In this document: one piece after another, positions 32,574-41,491 of the stretch
Numbering within the stretch: the stretch's first letter is position 1
Layout of the letters: the number at the start of each line of letters is the position of its first letter
Program-made: the position numbers and the translations under genes
NCBI RefSeq assembly: GCF_001937445.1
Contig: NZ_MSKS01000002.1
Coordinates: 1-62,848 of the forward strand
Length of the DNA stretch: 62,848 nt
Reading direction: 5' to 3'
Origin: Actinomyces oris
GTDB lineage: Bacteria > Actinomycetota > Actinomycetes > Actinomycetales > Actinomycetaceae
The notes under the pieces: model-generated
Database searches by the model: none
Seen by the model: the letters and a program-made list of their open reading frames with translations, nothing else
What the model was told of the DNA's origin: nothing

Positions 32574-33437
32574 TCAGCGCGCCGGTGCCGCGGGGCTCGT
32601 CGGGCTCGCGGCACCTGTGGCTGCCTGGGCTCCCTTGGCCTCTTTAGCCTTGGCGGCCTGGCTCTTGACGACGGCCGTCATGTAGTTGGCGTCCTTGTAC
32701 CCGTTGATGTAGGTCTCGCCCACGATCATGAACGGGGTCCCCTGAATGCCGATGGAGTGGACGTGGTTGGTGGACTCGGTGACGGCCTTGACGGTCTCGG
32801 CGGCGGTCATGTCGGTGCGGAACTTCTTCAGGTCCGGTACCCCGGCCTTCTTGGCGAAGTCGACCAGGGAGTCCTCGGTGTAGGTTGGGTGGCCCTTGGG
32901 GTCGGCGGCGGCGTAGACGACGTCGTGGAACTCCCAGAACTTTCCCTGATTGGCGGCGGCCCGTCCGGCCTGAGCGGCCAGGGGCGAGGTCTCCGTGATC
33001 TGAGCCAGGTCGCGCCACTCGATGCGCAGCGTGCCCTCCTCCACCAGCTTGTCCAGCTTGGGCTCGACATTCCGGGCGAACTGGGTGCAGAAGGGGCAGG
33101 CGAAGTCGGAGTAGATGACCATGACGACCGGTGCGTCGACCTTTCCCTTGGCCTGGGCGTCGGTCGGGTCACGGTGGATCTCGGAGTGGATGAGCTCCAG
33201 GGTCGACTGGTCGGCGACCGGCGGGGCCGGATCGGGCTCGGGGACCGCGGCGGCCGAATCGGAGGCGGAGGTCCGGCTGGTGGCGGCGGCTTGATGGCGC
33301 CGGGAGGCGACGTTCTGCAGCAGCACCGCGGCGAGGACGGCCAGGATGACGGCGATGACCACGAGGGTGATCACCGTGGCGCGGTTGGTCCGCGACTGCG
33401 TCTGCGTCGGCGTCGAAGAAGGCGGCTGAACACTCAT
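32574..33437 (-). CDS. Membrane-anchored DsbA-like thiol oxidoreductase
   Basis: 287 aa from the ATG at 33437. One N-terminal membrane segment (about residues 22-42), an Ala/Ser/Pro linker, then a thioredoxin-fold DsbA-like domain (about 80-265) with the active site FACPFCTQF (CPFC) and the cis-Pro loop GIQGTPFMIVGE. It should face outside the membrane and oxidise or isomerise disulfides in secreted proteins; Actinomyces pilins depend on such enzymes (MdbA), but this protein is more like the DSBA/thioredoxin-4 lipoprotein-like group, so I do not assign that name. Ends in an Ala/Pro tail. Confidence 0.88.
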   Translation of the reverse strand: MSVQPPSSTPTQTQSRTNRATVITLVVIAVILAVLAAVLLQNVASRRHQAAATSRTSASDSAAAVPEPDPAPPVADQSTLELIHSEIHRDPTDAQAKGKVDAPVVMVIYSDFACPFCTQFARNVEPKLDKLVEEGTLRIEWRDLAQITETSPLAAQAGRAAANQGKFWEFHDVVYAAADPKGHPTYTEDSLVDFAKKAGVPDLKKFRTDMTAAETVKAVTESTNHVHSIGIQGTPFMIVGETYINGYKDANYMTAVVKSQAAKAKEAKGAQAATGAASPTSPAAPAR

Positions 33438-33738
33438 GGCAGCGAGTCTGTCAGAGGAGGTACGCCCCGCAATACGCCTGATCAGGCTGATGAGAGCACA
33501 GTTCGTCACAGCCGTCTCGGGCTGATCTCGGCAGGCCCGCCAATCTCACGGGGCGCTCACGAGCCGCTTACGGCGCGCTCACGAAGGTCACCGAAGCTCA
33601 TCGGTCCGGGGGCGGCGTCGTCTCGCATCCCTCGACCGACACACTTCGACCGAATCTTCACAAACGACCCGGAGCCGCGTCGTTTGTGAAGATTCGGTCG
33701 AAGTGTCGAAGTGAGGTGGGGGCCGGTCGGGTGACGCT
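33438..33738. other. Intergenic region with a long palindrome
   Basis: 301 bases between the DsbA-like gene and the crcB gene. It holds the 28-bp-stem palindrome at 33641-33706 and otherwise shows no gene. Confidence 0.5.
33641..33706. repeat. 66-bp palindrome with a perfect 28-bp stem
   Basis: Arms 33641-33668 and 33679-33706 are exact complements (starting ACACTTCGACCGAATC) around a 10-base loop, CCGGAGCCGC. It lies downstream of crcB and could terminate it. A diverged copy in the opposite orientation is at 20583-20642. Confidence 0.9.
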
Positions 33739-34236
33739 CTAGCGCAGGGCTGCGCCGGCCACCAGCCCGAGCCCGACGGCGCCCAGCGTCGCCGCCGTCA
33801 TGAGGGTCGCATGCACGAGGGCCAGTCCCCACCGCCCGGCCAGCAGCAGGCGCGCCCCCTCGACGCAGGCCGTGGAGAAGGTCGAGTACCCGCCCAGGAA
33901 GCCGGTCCCCAGGACGGTGAGCGCGGTGGCGGCCCAGGTCCCGGAGTGCGGCGGGTCTGCCGCCCAACCCACGAGCAGGCCCATGAGGAGGCAGGCGGTC
34001 ACGTTGACGACGACGGTGCCCCACGGCATCCGTAGCATCCACGGCATCAACAGTGCCCGCACCCCGGAACGACGCCGCTGCCGGGCTCCCGCTGCGGCCT
34101 CCCGGGCGGCTCGGCCGCTGAGGCGGCTGACGGAGGCGTCCACGCCCCAGCGGCAGGCGGCCCCCACCCCGCCGGCCATCGCCAGGGGGAGCCAGTCGGC
34201 GAGCCAGGTCCCCAGCCCGGTGGCGGCCCCACTCAT
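33739..34236 (-). CDS. crcB: Fluoride channel subunit, CrcB family (gene 1)
   Basis: 165 aa, four hydrophobic segments. Family motifs: GGVGAACRWGVD near the start, GTVVVNVTACLLMGLLVG with the conserved Asn, and GFLGGYSTFSTACVE (the Phe box and the Na-site region). A basic insert of about 20 residues (REAAAGARQRRRSGV) in the first loop is unusual. It pairs with the CrcB gene immediately upstream (ATGA overlap), forming the heterodimeric Fluc arrangement of Gram-positive bacteria, which exports fluoride. Confidence 0.92.
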   Translation of the reverse strand: MSGAATGLGTWLADWLPLAMAGGVGAACRWGVDASVSRLSGRAAREAAAGARQRRRSGVRALLMPWMLRMPWGTVVVNVTACLLMGLLVGWAADPPHSGTWAATALTVLGTGFLGGYSTFSTACVEGARLLLAGRWGLALVHATLMTAATLGAVGLGLVAGAALR

Positions 34237-34901
34237 GACGCCTCCGGGACGAGGCTGCCGCCCACTCGGCCCGTGCCGTCGCCCGCGTCGCCCACACTGC
34301 CCGCTCGGCCTGCCTGGCCCATGTTGCCCACGCCGCCCGTGCGACCCGGACGGCGCAGACGGCCTGCCAGCCACAGCCCGAGCCCTGCCGCCACCAGCCC
34401 GGCCACCATCGACCCCACCAGGTAGGCGGCGCCGAGGACCGGGTGGCCGCCGTCCCCGCCGGAGGTCAGGAGCCGGTGGCTCTCCAGGATGAAGGTCGAG
34501 TGCGTCGTCAGCCCGCCCAGCACCCCCGTGCCCAGGGCCAGTCGCAGGCGGGGGCGCCCTTCGCCGAGAGCCCCGAGCAGCAGCCCCAGGGCCAGGGCCC
34601 CGACGACGTTGAGGGCCAGCGTCGTGACCGGCAGGTGCCCGGGGGAGGCGGGCCAGGCCCACTCCAGGGCCGCGCGCACCAGGGTGCCCGCGCATCCGCC
34701 CGCGGCGACCAGGGCCAGGGAGGCGGCCACGGACGGGGCCCGCCCGGCCACCGGCGGGGAGTCGGCTGCCGAAAGGGAGGCGGCGCCCGCTGCCGGTTCG
34801 GCCCCCGGCTCAGCCCCGACTCCGGTCCCCGGCGTGGGAGCACCCCCGGCCCCGGAGGCGTGGCGGGTCCCGGCATCGGCGCCGGGGTCGGCCTCAGCCA
34901 T
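34233..34901 (-). CDS. crcB: Fluoride channel subunit, CrcB family (gene 2), extended
   Basis: 222 aa from the ATG at 34901. The CrcB core is about residues 55-175, with GGCAGTLVRAALEW, TLALNVVGALALGLLLG and GVLGGLTTHSTFILES (Phe box STF). It has an N-terminal Gly/Ala/Pro-rich extension of about 55 residues and a C-terminal Gly-rich tail (GNMGQAGRAGSVGDAG) not normal for the family. It overlaps the upstream DUF2079 gene by 8 bp and the second crcB by 4 bp, so all three are probably cotranscribed. Confidence 0.88.
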   Translation of the reverse strand: MAEADPGADAGTRHASGAGGAPTPGTGVGAEPGAEPAAGAASLSAADSPPVAGRAPSVAASLALVAAGGCAGTLVRAALEWAWPASPGHLPVTTLALNVVGALALGLLLGALGEGRPRLRLALGTGVLGGLTTHSTFILESHRLLTSGGDGGHPVLGAAYLVGSMVAGLVAAGLGLWLAGRLRRPGRTGGVGNMGQAGRAGSVGDAGDGTGRVGGSLVPEAS

Positions 34902-36576
34902 TGCGCTTGGCGATCTGGTAGTTGTCCTTGTTGAAGATGAGGGAGTAGCTGGCCCCCTGCTGGGAGTGCTGCTCGCCCCAGGTGGCGGCATTGGTGGTGC
35001 CCCACTGGCTGGCGCTGCCCGGGGTCATGACGATGTACTCCTTGTCGGGTCCGCTCGTGCCCATCCAGGAGACCTCGGCCCGGGGCACCAGGTAGGCCAG
35101 CAGGGACAGGTCGGTGACCACCGTGGCCCCCTCGGGGATGGTGGCGATGACCTCGTGGGCGACGGCCACCCGATGCGTCTCGGTTCTCTTCGCCTCGTCG
35201 GTCTGCTTGGCCTCGGCGGCGAGCGGGTCGAAGTTCTTGTTAGTGGCCTGCCACAGCGGGAGATAGGGGGCGGTGAGCACCCCGGTGGCTACGGCGGTGA
35301 GGATGCTCGTGGCGACCACGAAGCGGTGCCGCATCGGCACCGTGAGCCAGGTGGGGAAGGCGGCCGGGCGCCGGCGTGGGCCGTCGACGTCGGACTCATC
35401 GGCGGCGCTGGCATCCCCGGCGGCCCGGGCTGAGGGCTCCACGACCGCTCGGCCATCGACCCCCACCTGCCTGACGGGGCGGTCGGCCACGTAGGAGCCG
35501 TGCGCCCGGCGCCGAGCGACGACGTCGAGCAGCGCCCCCAGCGCGATGGGCATGAGGGTGGCGTTGTAGTGCCAGTTGTCCCACACCCAGTAGAACTCCA
35601 CCGACCCCAGGAACCGCCACGCCAACGTCGGCAGCACCACGAGCAGCCACGGCGAGGTGACCCCGACGATCCCGCTGGTGAGGATCAGCATGACGACCAC
35701 CGTGGCCTTCTGGGTCAGGGCGTCGGGTGAGGTGGGCTGGTCCTGTGAGCTCAGGCCGTAGTCCCACACCCCGTTGATGTTGAAGGCCGGCAGGAACACC
35801 TGGGTGGCGAAGAGGAAGGCCGCGATTCCGCCGACGACCATGCCCACGCCCAGGCGCAGTCCGCGCTGCCGGTTGCGGGCGGCGTCGTCCTCAGCGGCGT
35901 CCCCACCGGCCGCGTCGGGACCGTCGGTCCTGCGACCACCGGGCCCAATGACCGTGCACGTGCGGTACCAGGCCGGGACCGCCGAGGTCAGGATGACGGC
36001 CACCCCGATCATGAGCACCGTCAGCCCCATGTCCTCCTTGACCAGGACCAGGGGCACCGACCAGGCCGTCACCGCCCCCCAGCGCCGCTCCACGAAGGCC
36101 ACCGAGGCGTAGGCCAGCATCGGCATCGCGAAGGCGATCTCATGGAACTGCGCCGCCACCGCCCCCTGCATCCCCCAGGACAGGACGTAGACGAGCCCCA
36201 GCCCACCGGCTACCCACCGATTCGTCAGCCGGCTGGCCAGGCGGGTCAGCGGCCAGGCCGAGAACGCCAGCAGCAGGTCCTGAGTGATGAGCAGGCTCAG
36301 GGGAGTGGGGAAAAGCCGCCAGATCGGCCCCAGCAGAATGAGAATCGGGTGGAAGTGGTCACCCAGGAGGTTGTACCCGTCGGCCTTGACCGGCACGATC
36401 GGGGCCTGGAAGTGGGCGTAGGCCTTGGCCAGCTCGGAGAAGATCGCCAGGTCCCAGCTGGGCACCGGCTTCATCGCCTCCCACTGGACGATCGAGTAGT
36501 AGATCATCACCCAGGCACCGATGATGACGACGATCGCAGCCGGAATCGAGTGGCGGATCTGCTCCTTGAGGTTCAC
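34894..36576 (-). CDS. DUF2079 polytopic membrane protein
   Basis: 560 aa from the GTG at 36576 (a GTG at 36642 is possible but lies too close to the divergent gene). About 11 hydrophobic segments. The N-terminal region has the DUF2079 pattern WDLAIFSELAKAYAHFQAP and LLGDHFHPILILLGPIW, then AQFHEIAFAMPMLAYASV and a late VEFYWVWDNWHYNATLMP. DUF2079 proteins resemble glycosyltransferase-C-type membrane enzymes; the reaction is unknown. First gene of the unit with the two crcB genes. Confidence 0.82.
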   Translation of the reverse strand: MNLKEQIRHSIPAAIVVIIGAWVMIYYSIVQWEAMKPVPSWDLAIFSELAKAYAHFQAPIVPVKADGYNLLGDHFHPILILLGPIWRLFPTPLSLLITQDLLLAFSAWPLTRLASRLTNRWVAGGLGLVYVLSWGMQGAVAAQFHEIAFAMPMLAYASVAFVERRWGAVTAWSVPLVLVKEDMGLTVLMIGVAVILTSAVPAWYRTCTVIGPGGRRTDGPDAAGGDAAEDDAARNRQRGLRLGVGMVVGGIAAFLFATQVFLPAFNINGVWDYGLSSQDQPTSPDALTQKATVVVMLILTSGIVGVTSPWLLVVLPTLAWRFLGSVEFYWVWDNWHYNATLMPIALGALLDVVARRRAHGSYVADRPVRQVGVDGRAVVEPSARAAGDASAADESDVDGPRRRPAAFPTWLTVPMRHRFVVATSILTAVATGVLTAPYLPLWQATNKNFDPLAAEAKQTDEAKRTETHRVAVAHEVIATIPEGATVVTDLSLLAYLVPRAEVSWMGTSGPDKEYIVMTPGSASQWGTTNAATWGEQHSQQGASYSLIFNKDNYQIAKRNG

Positions 36577-36656
36577 GGCGCTGAGCCTACCCGTGTGAAT
36601 CGGGGATGAACCTGGTAGCGCTAGGCTCGTGGCGTCACCCACGATCAGGAGACGAG

Positions 36657-38123
36657 ATGCCCCTCACGCCGACGCCCGCCGATTCCGCCTCGGCGGCCGA
36701 GTCCTCGCCGCCTCAGCGGCCTGACCTCGACCAGATGGTGGACCACGACGCGGAGCCCCAGCTCCAGCGCCACCTCACCAACCGCCACGTCCAGCTCATC
36801 GCCATCGGCGGGGCCATCGGAACCGGGCTGTTCATGGGGTCGGGGAAGACGATCTCCCTGGCCGGCCCCGGTGTGTTCCTCGTCTACGCGGTCATCGGCG
36901 GCATCCTCTTCCTGGTCATGCGGGCCCTGGGCGAGGTGCTGCTGTCCAACCTGTCCTACAAGTCCTTCGCCGACGTCGCCCACGACCTCATCGGGCCGTG
37001 GGCGGGCTTCTTCGTGGGCTGGACCTACTACGTGTGCTGGCTGGTGACGGCCGTGGCCGAGGTCATCGTCATCACCGGGTACGTGAGGTACTGGTGGCCG
37101 GACCTGCCTCTGTGGATCACGCCAGTGGTGACCGTGGTCCTGCTGTTCGGCCTCAACCTCGCCACCGTCAAGGCCTTCGGGGAGATCGAGTTCTGGTTCT
37201 CCATCATCAAGATCGTGGCCATTATGGCGCTCGTCGTCGTCGGCATCTTCATGGTGCTGCGCGGGTTCACGGCGCCCAACGGCGCCCACGCCCAGTTCTC
37301 CAACATCTGGAGCGGCGGGTTCTTCCCCAAGGGCGCGAGCGGGTTCTTCGGGGCCTTCCAGATCGCCATCTTCGCCTTCGTGGGCACCGAGCTCGTGGGG
37401 ACCGCGGCCGCCGAGGCCAAGGACCCGGAGGTCACTCTTCCGCGGGCCATCAACGCGATCCCGCTGCGCATCGTCCTGTTCTACCTGGGGGCGCTCGCGG
37501 CCATTATGGCCGTCACTCCGTGGCAGGAGATCAATCCCGAGGAAAGCCCCTTCGTGGCCATGTTCGCCCTGGCAGGGCTCGGCGTGGCCGCCAGCCTCGT
37601 CAACTTCGTGGTGCTCACGGCCGCGGCGTCGTCGGCTAACTCCGGGGTCTACTCCACCTCCCGGATGCTCTTCGGCCTGTCCTGGGCGGACAACGCCCCC
37701 CACGTCTTCCGCAGGCTGACCGCCCGCTCGGTGCCGGGTGTGTCCTTGGCCGTCACCTGTGCCTTCCTGCTCACCTCGATCCCGCTGCTCTACACCTCCA
37801 AGTCCATCATCGCGGCCTTCACGACGGTGACTACGGTGGCCAGCGTCCTGTTCATCCTCGTGTGGTGCGTCATCGTCGTGAGCTACCTGCGCTTCCTCAG
37901 CCTGCGGCCCGACCTGCACGAGGCCAGCGCCTTCCGCCTGCCCGGTGAGCGTGTGGCGGCCTGGCTGTGCCTGGCCTTCTTCGCCTTCGTCATCTGGACC
38001 CTCACTCAGGCCCACGACACCCGTATCGCGGTCTTCGCCTCGCCCCTGTGGCTGGTGGTGCTGGGCGTGGCCTGGCTCGTCCACAGCAGCCGGCTCGTCA
38101 GGCACCGGGAGCCCCAGTCATGA
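36657..38123 (+). CDS. cycA: D-serine/D-alanine/glycine permease, CycA-like
   Basis: 488 aa, 12 membrane segments, amino acid-polyamine-organocation superfamily. It starts after an N-terminal cytoplasmic stretch with RHLTNRHVQLIAIGGAIGTG, then LFMGSGKTISLAGPG, FVGTELVGTAAAEAKDPE and TAAASSANSGVYSTSRMLFG, all close to E. coli CycA. It should import D-serine, D-alanine and glycine by proton symport, relevant to D-Ala recycling for the cell wall. The ATG at 36657 follows AGGAG by 5 bases. Overlaps the next gene by 4 bp. Confidence 0.88.
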   Translation: MPLTPTPADSASAAESSPPQRPDLDQMVDHDAEPQLQRHLTNRHVQLIAIGGAIGTGLFMGSGKTISLAGPGVFLVYAVIGGILFLVMRALGEVLLSNLSYKSFADVAHDLIGPWAGFFVGWTYYVCWLVTAVAEVIVITGYVRYWWPDLPLWITPVVTVVLLFGLNLATVKAFGEIEFWFSIIKIVAIMALVVVGIFMVLRGFTAPNGAHAQFSNIWSGGFFPKGASGFFGAFQIAIFAFVGTELVGTAAAEAKDPEVTLPRAINAIPLRIVLFYLGALAAIMAVTPWQEINPEESPFVAMFALAGLGVAASLVNFVVLTAAASSANSGVYSTSRMLFGLSWADNAPHVFRRLTARSVPGVSLAVTCAFLLTSIPLLYTSKSIIAAFTTVTTVASVLFILVWCVIVVSYLRFLSLRPDLHEASAFRLPGERVAAWLCLAFFAFVIWTLTQAHDTRIAVFASPLWLVVLGVAWLVHSSRLVRHREPQS

Positions 38124-38986
38124 GCGCCGGTGGTGGGTCGGTGACACCGAAGTCCTTACAGGGGCCGACGTCGTCGGCCTGCTTGGAGGACCTGCTCGCC
38201 CACGGGGTGGCTGCGGTCCGCCAGGCGGCCGCCTTCGCCCTGAACCCGGGTGAGGAGCTGCGCATCGAGGCCAAGGCGCACCGCAACGACCTGGTCACCC
38301 AGGTCGACCGCGGCGTCGAGGAGCGCATCGCCGGTCACCTGGAGGCCACTGGTGTCCCCGTCCACGGCGAGGAGTCGCACCGCGTCGAGGACTTCGAGGC
38401 CTACCGCGGGCGGGCCTGGGTGCTCGACCCCATCGACGGGACTCTTAACTACGTGGCCACCCACCGCGACTGGGCCATCTCCCTGGCCCTGGTCGACGAC
38501 GGCGTGCCCACGGTGGCGGTCCTCGCCGACCCGGTGGCTGACCGGCTCTACACGGCCATCCGCGGGCGGGGCGCATGGGTGCAGCCGCTTCTGGTGGGCT
38601 CGGCGGGCGCCGACGACGCGGCGCCGCGGGCGCTGGGGCGGGTGGAGGACCTGCCCCTGAGCGAGGGCATGCTCATCGCCCACTTCCAGCTCACGCAGGA
38701 CGCGGGCATCAAAAGGGCCATTGAGGTCTCGCGGGGCATGCGCTGCTACGGGGCGGCCGCCCTGGAGATGGCGGAGGTGGCCGCGGGCGGCGCGGTCGTC
38801 TACGCCCAGCCGCGGCTCCAGCCCTGGGACGTTGCGGCCGGTGCGCTGTTGTGTGCCGAGACCGGCGCGGTCCTCACCCGGATGGACGGGGCGCCCTTCG
38901 ACGTGCGCCGCGCCGGCTCGCTCCTCGTGGGCACCCCGACCGCCCACGCCGAGGTGCTGGGGCATCTGCGCGACGTCGGGGCCTGA
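38120..38986 (+). CDS. Inositol monophosphatase-family phosphatase
   Basis: 288 aa. Metal-binding motifs in order: the Glu in HGEESHR (about residue 86), DPIDGTLNYV (about 110-119) and the late QPWDVAAGALL (about 235). This is the Mg-dependent IMPase/FBPase-like fold. Possible substrates are inositol phosphate, histidinol phosphate or 3'-phosphoadenosine 5'-phosphate; the sequence does not decide. Translationally coupled to the CycA-like gene (ATGA). Confidence 0.87.
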   Translation: MSAGGGSVTPKSLQGPTSSACLEDLLAHGVAAVRQAAAFALNPGEELRIEAKAHRNDLVTQVDRGVEERIAGHLEATGVPVHGEESHRVEDFEAYRGRAWVLDPIDGTLNYVATHRDWAISLALVDDGVPTVAVLADPVADRLYTAIRGRGAWVQPLLVGSAGADDAAPRALGRVEDLPLSEGMLIAHFQLTQDAGIKRAIEVSRGMRCYGAAALEMAEVAAGGAVVYAQPRLQPWDVAAGALLCAETGAVLTRMDGAPFDVRRAGSLLVGTPTAHAEVLGHLRDVGA

Positions 38987-39022
38987 GGCTTGCAGGGGCG
39001 GACCAGGGGCCCGCCCTCGCGC

Positions 39023-39123
39023 GTTCGTACCTTGTGCCGCGCGTTCGGGGGTTCAGGGTACGAACCGGCGACCTACCCTACGAACACACGGGGCATACGG
39101 GGGACACAGGTGGCATTCGTAGG
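39023..39123. repeat. Nested inverted repeats upstream of the lipoprotein gene
   Basis: GTTCGTACC (39023-39031) pairs with GGTACGAAC (39057-39065), and CCTACGAA (39076-39083) with TTCGTAGG (39116-39123), the latter overlapping the ribosome site of the next gene. CGCGCGTTCG also recurs at 41069. The second hairpin could affect translation of the lipoprotein. Confidence 0.5.
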
Positions 39124-39132
39124 ATGCCACGC

Positions 39133-41001
39133 ATGACAAGAACACTAAGGCGGCGTCCGGTCGATTCAGGGCGCGCCATCGCGGCGCAGGCGACCGCGGA
39201 GTCCTCGAAGACGGGCGGCCCGCCGCGCCGTCGTCGCACAAGCATCGGTGCCCTGGCGGTCCTCGTCGGCGGGTGCCTGAGCGCCTGCGGGACGGGACTG
39301 GCCCCCGCAGCGGGCGGCTCGGCCACCGTCCCGGGCCCGATTCCCTCCGGCCTGGAGTCCTTCTACCGCCAGGCCGTCAACTGGTACCCCTGCGCCTCCA
39401 CCGACGGTATGGAGAAGGCCTCGGGCAAGACCGCTCAGGCGAGCGCCTCCACGACGACCGCCGCCACGGCGTCGGCGCAGGCAACCGCCGCCCCGAGCTC
39501 CGACGGTGCGAGCGGCGCGGCCGGGACGGCAGACTCCTCCGAGGAGACCGACACGGCCGCCTTCAGCTGCGCCGTCATCACCGTCCCCCTGGACTACGCC
39601 AACCCCAAGGGCAAGACCATCTCGATCGCCGTGAAGAAGCGCGCCGCCACCGGCGGCCACGCCCAGGGCGTCCTGTTCATCAACCCCGGTGGTCCCGGTG
39701 ACTCCGGGGTCTCCTTCGCCGAGCGGGCGGGCAACGCCTTCAGCCCCGATCTGCTCAACGCCTACGACATCATCGGCTTCGACCCGCGCGGGGTCGGCTC
39801 CTCCACGGCCATCACCTGCTCCAGCGATGACGACTCATCCTCCAGCACCGCCGAGCCCTCCGCCTCGGCTGGGGCCACGGCGTCGCCGTTGGCCGAGAGT
39901 ACGCCGTCGGCAGGCACTGAGCCCTCCGCGGAGGCCTCCGCCGGGACCGCCTCGGGCGGCGAGTCCTACGAGGAGTGGGCGGAGTCGACCCGGCAGTCCT
40001 TCCAGGAGCTGGCCGAGCAGTGCGCCTCCAACACTGAGCCCGCCGCCCTGCTCGACCACGTCGATACCGTCTCCGCGGCCCGGGACCTTGATATCCTGCG
40101 GGCGCTGGCCGGCCAGGAGAAGCTGAACTACCTGGGATTCTCCTACGGCACCTACCTCGCCTCCGTCTACGCCGAGACCTTCCCCGGCAACACGGGCCGC
40201 ATGGTGCTCGACGGCGCCATCGACCCCTCCCTGTCCCTCGCCGAGCAGGGGCTGGGGCAGGCCAAGGGCTTCGAGCAGGCGCTGCGCACCTACGTCGACT
40301 ACTGCCAGTCCTCTGTCGGCTGCCCGCTGAGCGGCGGCACCGACGCCGGAGTCCAGCAGATCCGTGATCTCATCACCTCCGCCAACAGCACGCCCCTGCC
40401 GACCGGTGACCCGAAGCGCACCGTGACCGGCTCGGACATCGTCACCGCCCTGAGCGAGTACCTCTACACCACCGAGCAGAACTGGGAGCCCTTGAACAAG
40501 GCCCTCGACCAGGCCATCAACCACCATGACGGCTCGTCCTTCGCGGCCTCCGAGGAGCAGGACTCCTCCTCGAAGGAGGACAGCGGCGGTACCTTCCAGG
40601 CCGTCACCTGCCTGGACTACCCGGTGGAGGGCGACAAGACGACCTGGGCCGCGCAGTATGAGCAGGCCAAGCGCGAGGCCCCGATCTTCGCGGACTCCGC
40701 GGTCGGCATGGACCTGGTGTGCAGCGTGTGGGGGCACAACGGGACCCGCAAGCCCGCGCAGATCCATGCCCGTGGGGCTGCGCCGATCCTCGTGGTGGGA
40801 ACCACCGGTGACCCGGCCACCCCGTACGCATGGTCGAAGTCCCTCGCCGAGCAGCTCGACTCCGGCCAGCTGCTGACCTGGGAGGGTAACGGGCACACCG
40901 CCTACGGCGGCGACGCCTCCTGCGTCAACGACGCCGTCGACGCCTACCTGATCTCCGGCACCATGCCCAAGGAGGGTCTGACCTGCCACGGCAACGAGTA
41001 G
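39133..41001 (+). CDS. Lipoprotein tripeptidyl aminopeptidase-type (TAP) hydrolase
   Basis: 622 aa. Signal peptide with Arg-rich n-region and a lipobox, LSAC (about residue 50), so it is attached outside the membrane. The alpha/beta-hydrolase domain has oxyanion NPGGPGDSG, FDPRGVGSS, nucleophile GFSYGTY and DGAIDP. The C-terminal TAP domain has VTCLDYP, the acidic residue in GTTGDPATPYAW and His in GNGHTAYG. Related enzymes cut tripeptides from substrate N-termini. Two low-complexity Ser/Thr/Ala/Glu inserts are not typical. The ATG at 39133 (7 bases after GTAGGA) is preferred over 39124. Confidence 0.9.
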   Translation: MTRTLRRRPVDSGRAIAAQATAESSKTGGPPRRRRTSIGALAVLVGGCLSACGTGLAPAAGGSATVPGPIPSGLESFYRQAVNWYPCASTDGMEKASGKTAQASASTTTAATASAQATAAPSSDGASGAAGTADSSEETDTAAFSCAVITVPLDYANPKGKTISIAVKKRAATGGHAQGVLFINPGGPGDSGVSFAERAGNAFSPDLLNAYDIIGFDPRGVGSSTAITCSSDDDSSSSTAEPSASAGATASPLAESTPSAGTEPSAEASAGTASGGESYEEWAESTRQSFQELAEQCASNTEPAALLDHVDTVSAARDLDILRALAGQEKLNYLGFSYGTYLASVYAETFPGNTGRMVLDGAIDPSLSLAEQGLGQAKGFEQALRTYVDYCQSSVGCPLSGGTDAGVQQIRDLITSANSTPLPTGDPKRTVTGSDIVTALSEYLYTTEQNWEPLNKALDQAINHHDGSSFAASEEQDSSSKEDSGGTFQAVTCLDYPVEGDKTTWAAQYEQAKREAPIFADSAVGMDLVCSVWGHNGTRKPAQIHARGAAPILVVGTTGDPATPYAWSKSLAEQLDSGQLLTWEGNGHTAYGGDASCVNDAVDAYLISGTMPKEGLTCHGNE

Positions 41002-41019
41002 GCGCGTCACCATCGAGTC

Positions 41020-41054
41020 AGCGGGCGGGCCGAGGGGCACTCGGCCCGCCCGCT
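41020..41054 (+). terminator. Terminator of the TAP lipoprotein gene
   Basis: A perfect 15-bp inverted repeat (41020-41034 and 41040-41054, arm AGCGGGCGGGCCGAG) with a 5-base loop, 19 bases past the stop codon. Confidence 0.85.
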
Positions 41055-41068
41055 GGCGTCATTGAGGG

Positions 41069-41119
41069 CGCGCGTTCGACGACAGGGGCGCAGGAGTGAC
41101 TTTCCTCGACGAACGCGCG
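41069..41119. repeat. Inverted repeat CGCGCGTTCG
   Basis: CGCGCGTTCG (41069-41078) and its complement (41110-41119), each next to CGACGA-type sequence, enclose 31 bases. The same core word appears in the repeat region at 39018-39050. Confidence 0.5.
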
Positions 41120-41380
41120 GCGGCTCAGGCGGCAATGTCGGAGCTTCTCGCTCAGCCCGGGTCGGCTGCAACAAGCATGTGTGTTCCGGTCAGAAGCCGT
41201 TATCTCCACATCCAAAAATTCCGCCATCGATATCTTTGCTGAAAGAGGCGGGGTTGAGTGAGAAGGCGAGGCGGAACATCGTTCGTCCTTTCCGGATACG
41301 GTGTTGGTGACGCACTAAGTATCTTGTGCTGGGTGACAGGGTGAATCACCCATCCGGATAGGCGGATCGGATGAGTCTGA

Positions 41381-41491
41381 TCACACCAGATTGTGCTGCA
41401 GGGCGTACACCGCTGCTCCCACCCGGTCTTGGACTCCGAGCTTGGCAATAATGGCGGATACGTGAGTCTTGACCGTGGCCTCGCTGACTGG
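41381..41491 (-). pseudogene. Response-regulator remnant (C-terminal LuxR helix-turn-helix)
   Basis: About 37 codons on the minus strand read [19 protein letters not shown], then [17 protein letters not shown] and a TGA at 41381-41383. This is the recognition-helix half of a NarL/LuxR DNA-binding domain. Upstream the frame immediately becomes unrelated Arg/Pro-rich sequence, so the receiver domain and first HTH helix are gone. It is too short for an ORF search and is a relic of a lost two-component system. Confidence 0.8.

Noticed and set aside
34894-36642. Longer start (GTG 36642) for the DUF2079 protein
   Set aside because: It would reach within 15 bases of the divergent permease start and leave no promoter; the GTG at 36576 begins the expected N-terminus.
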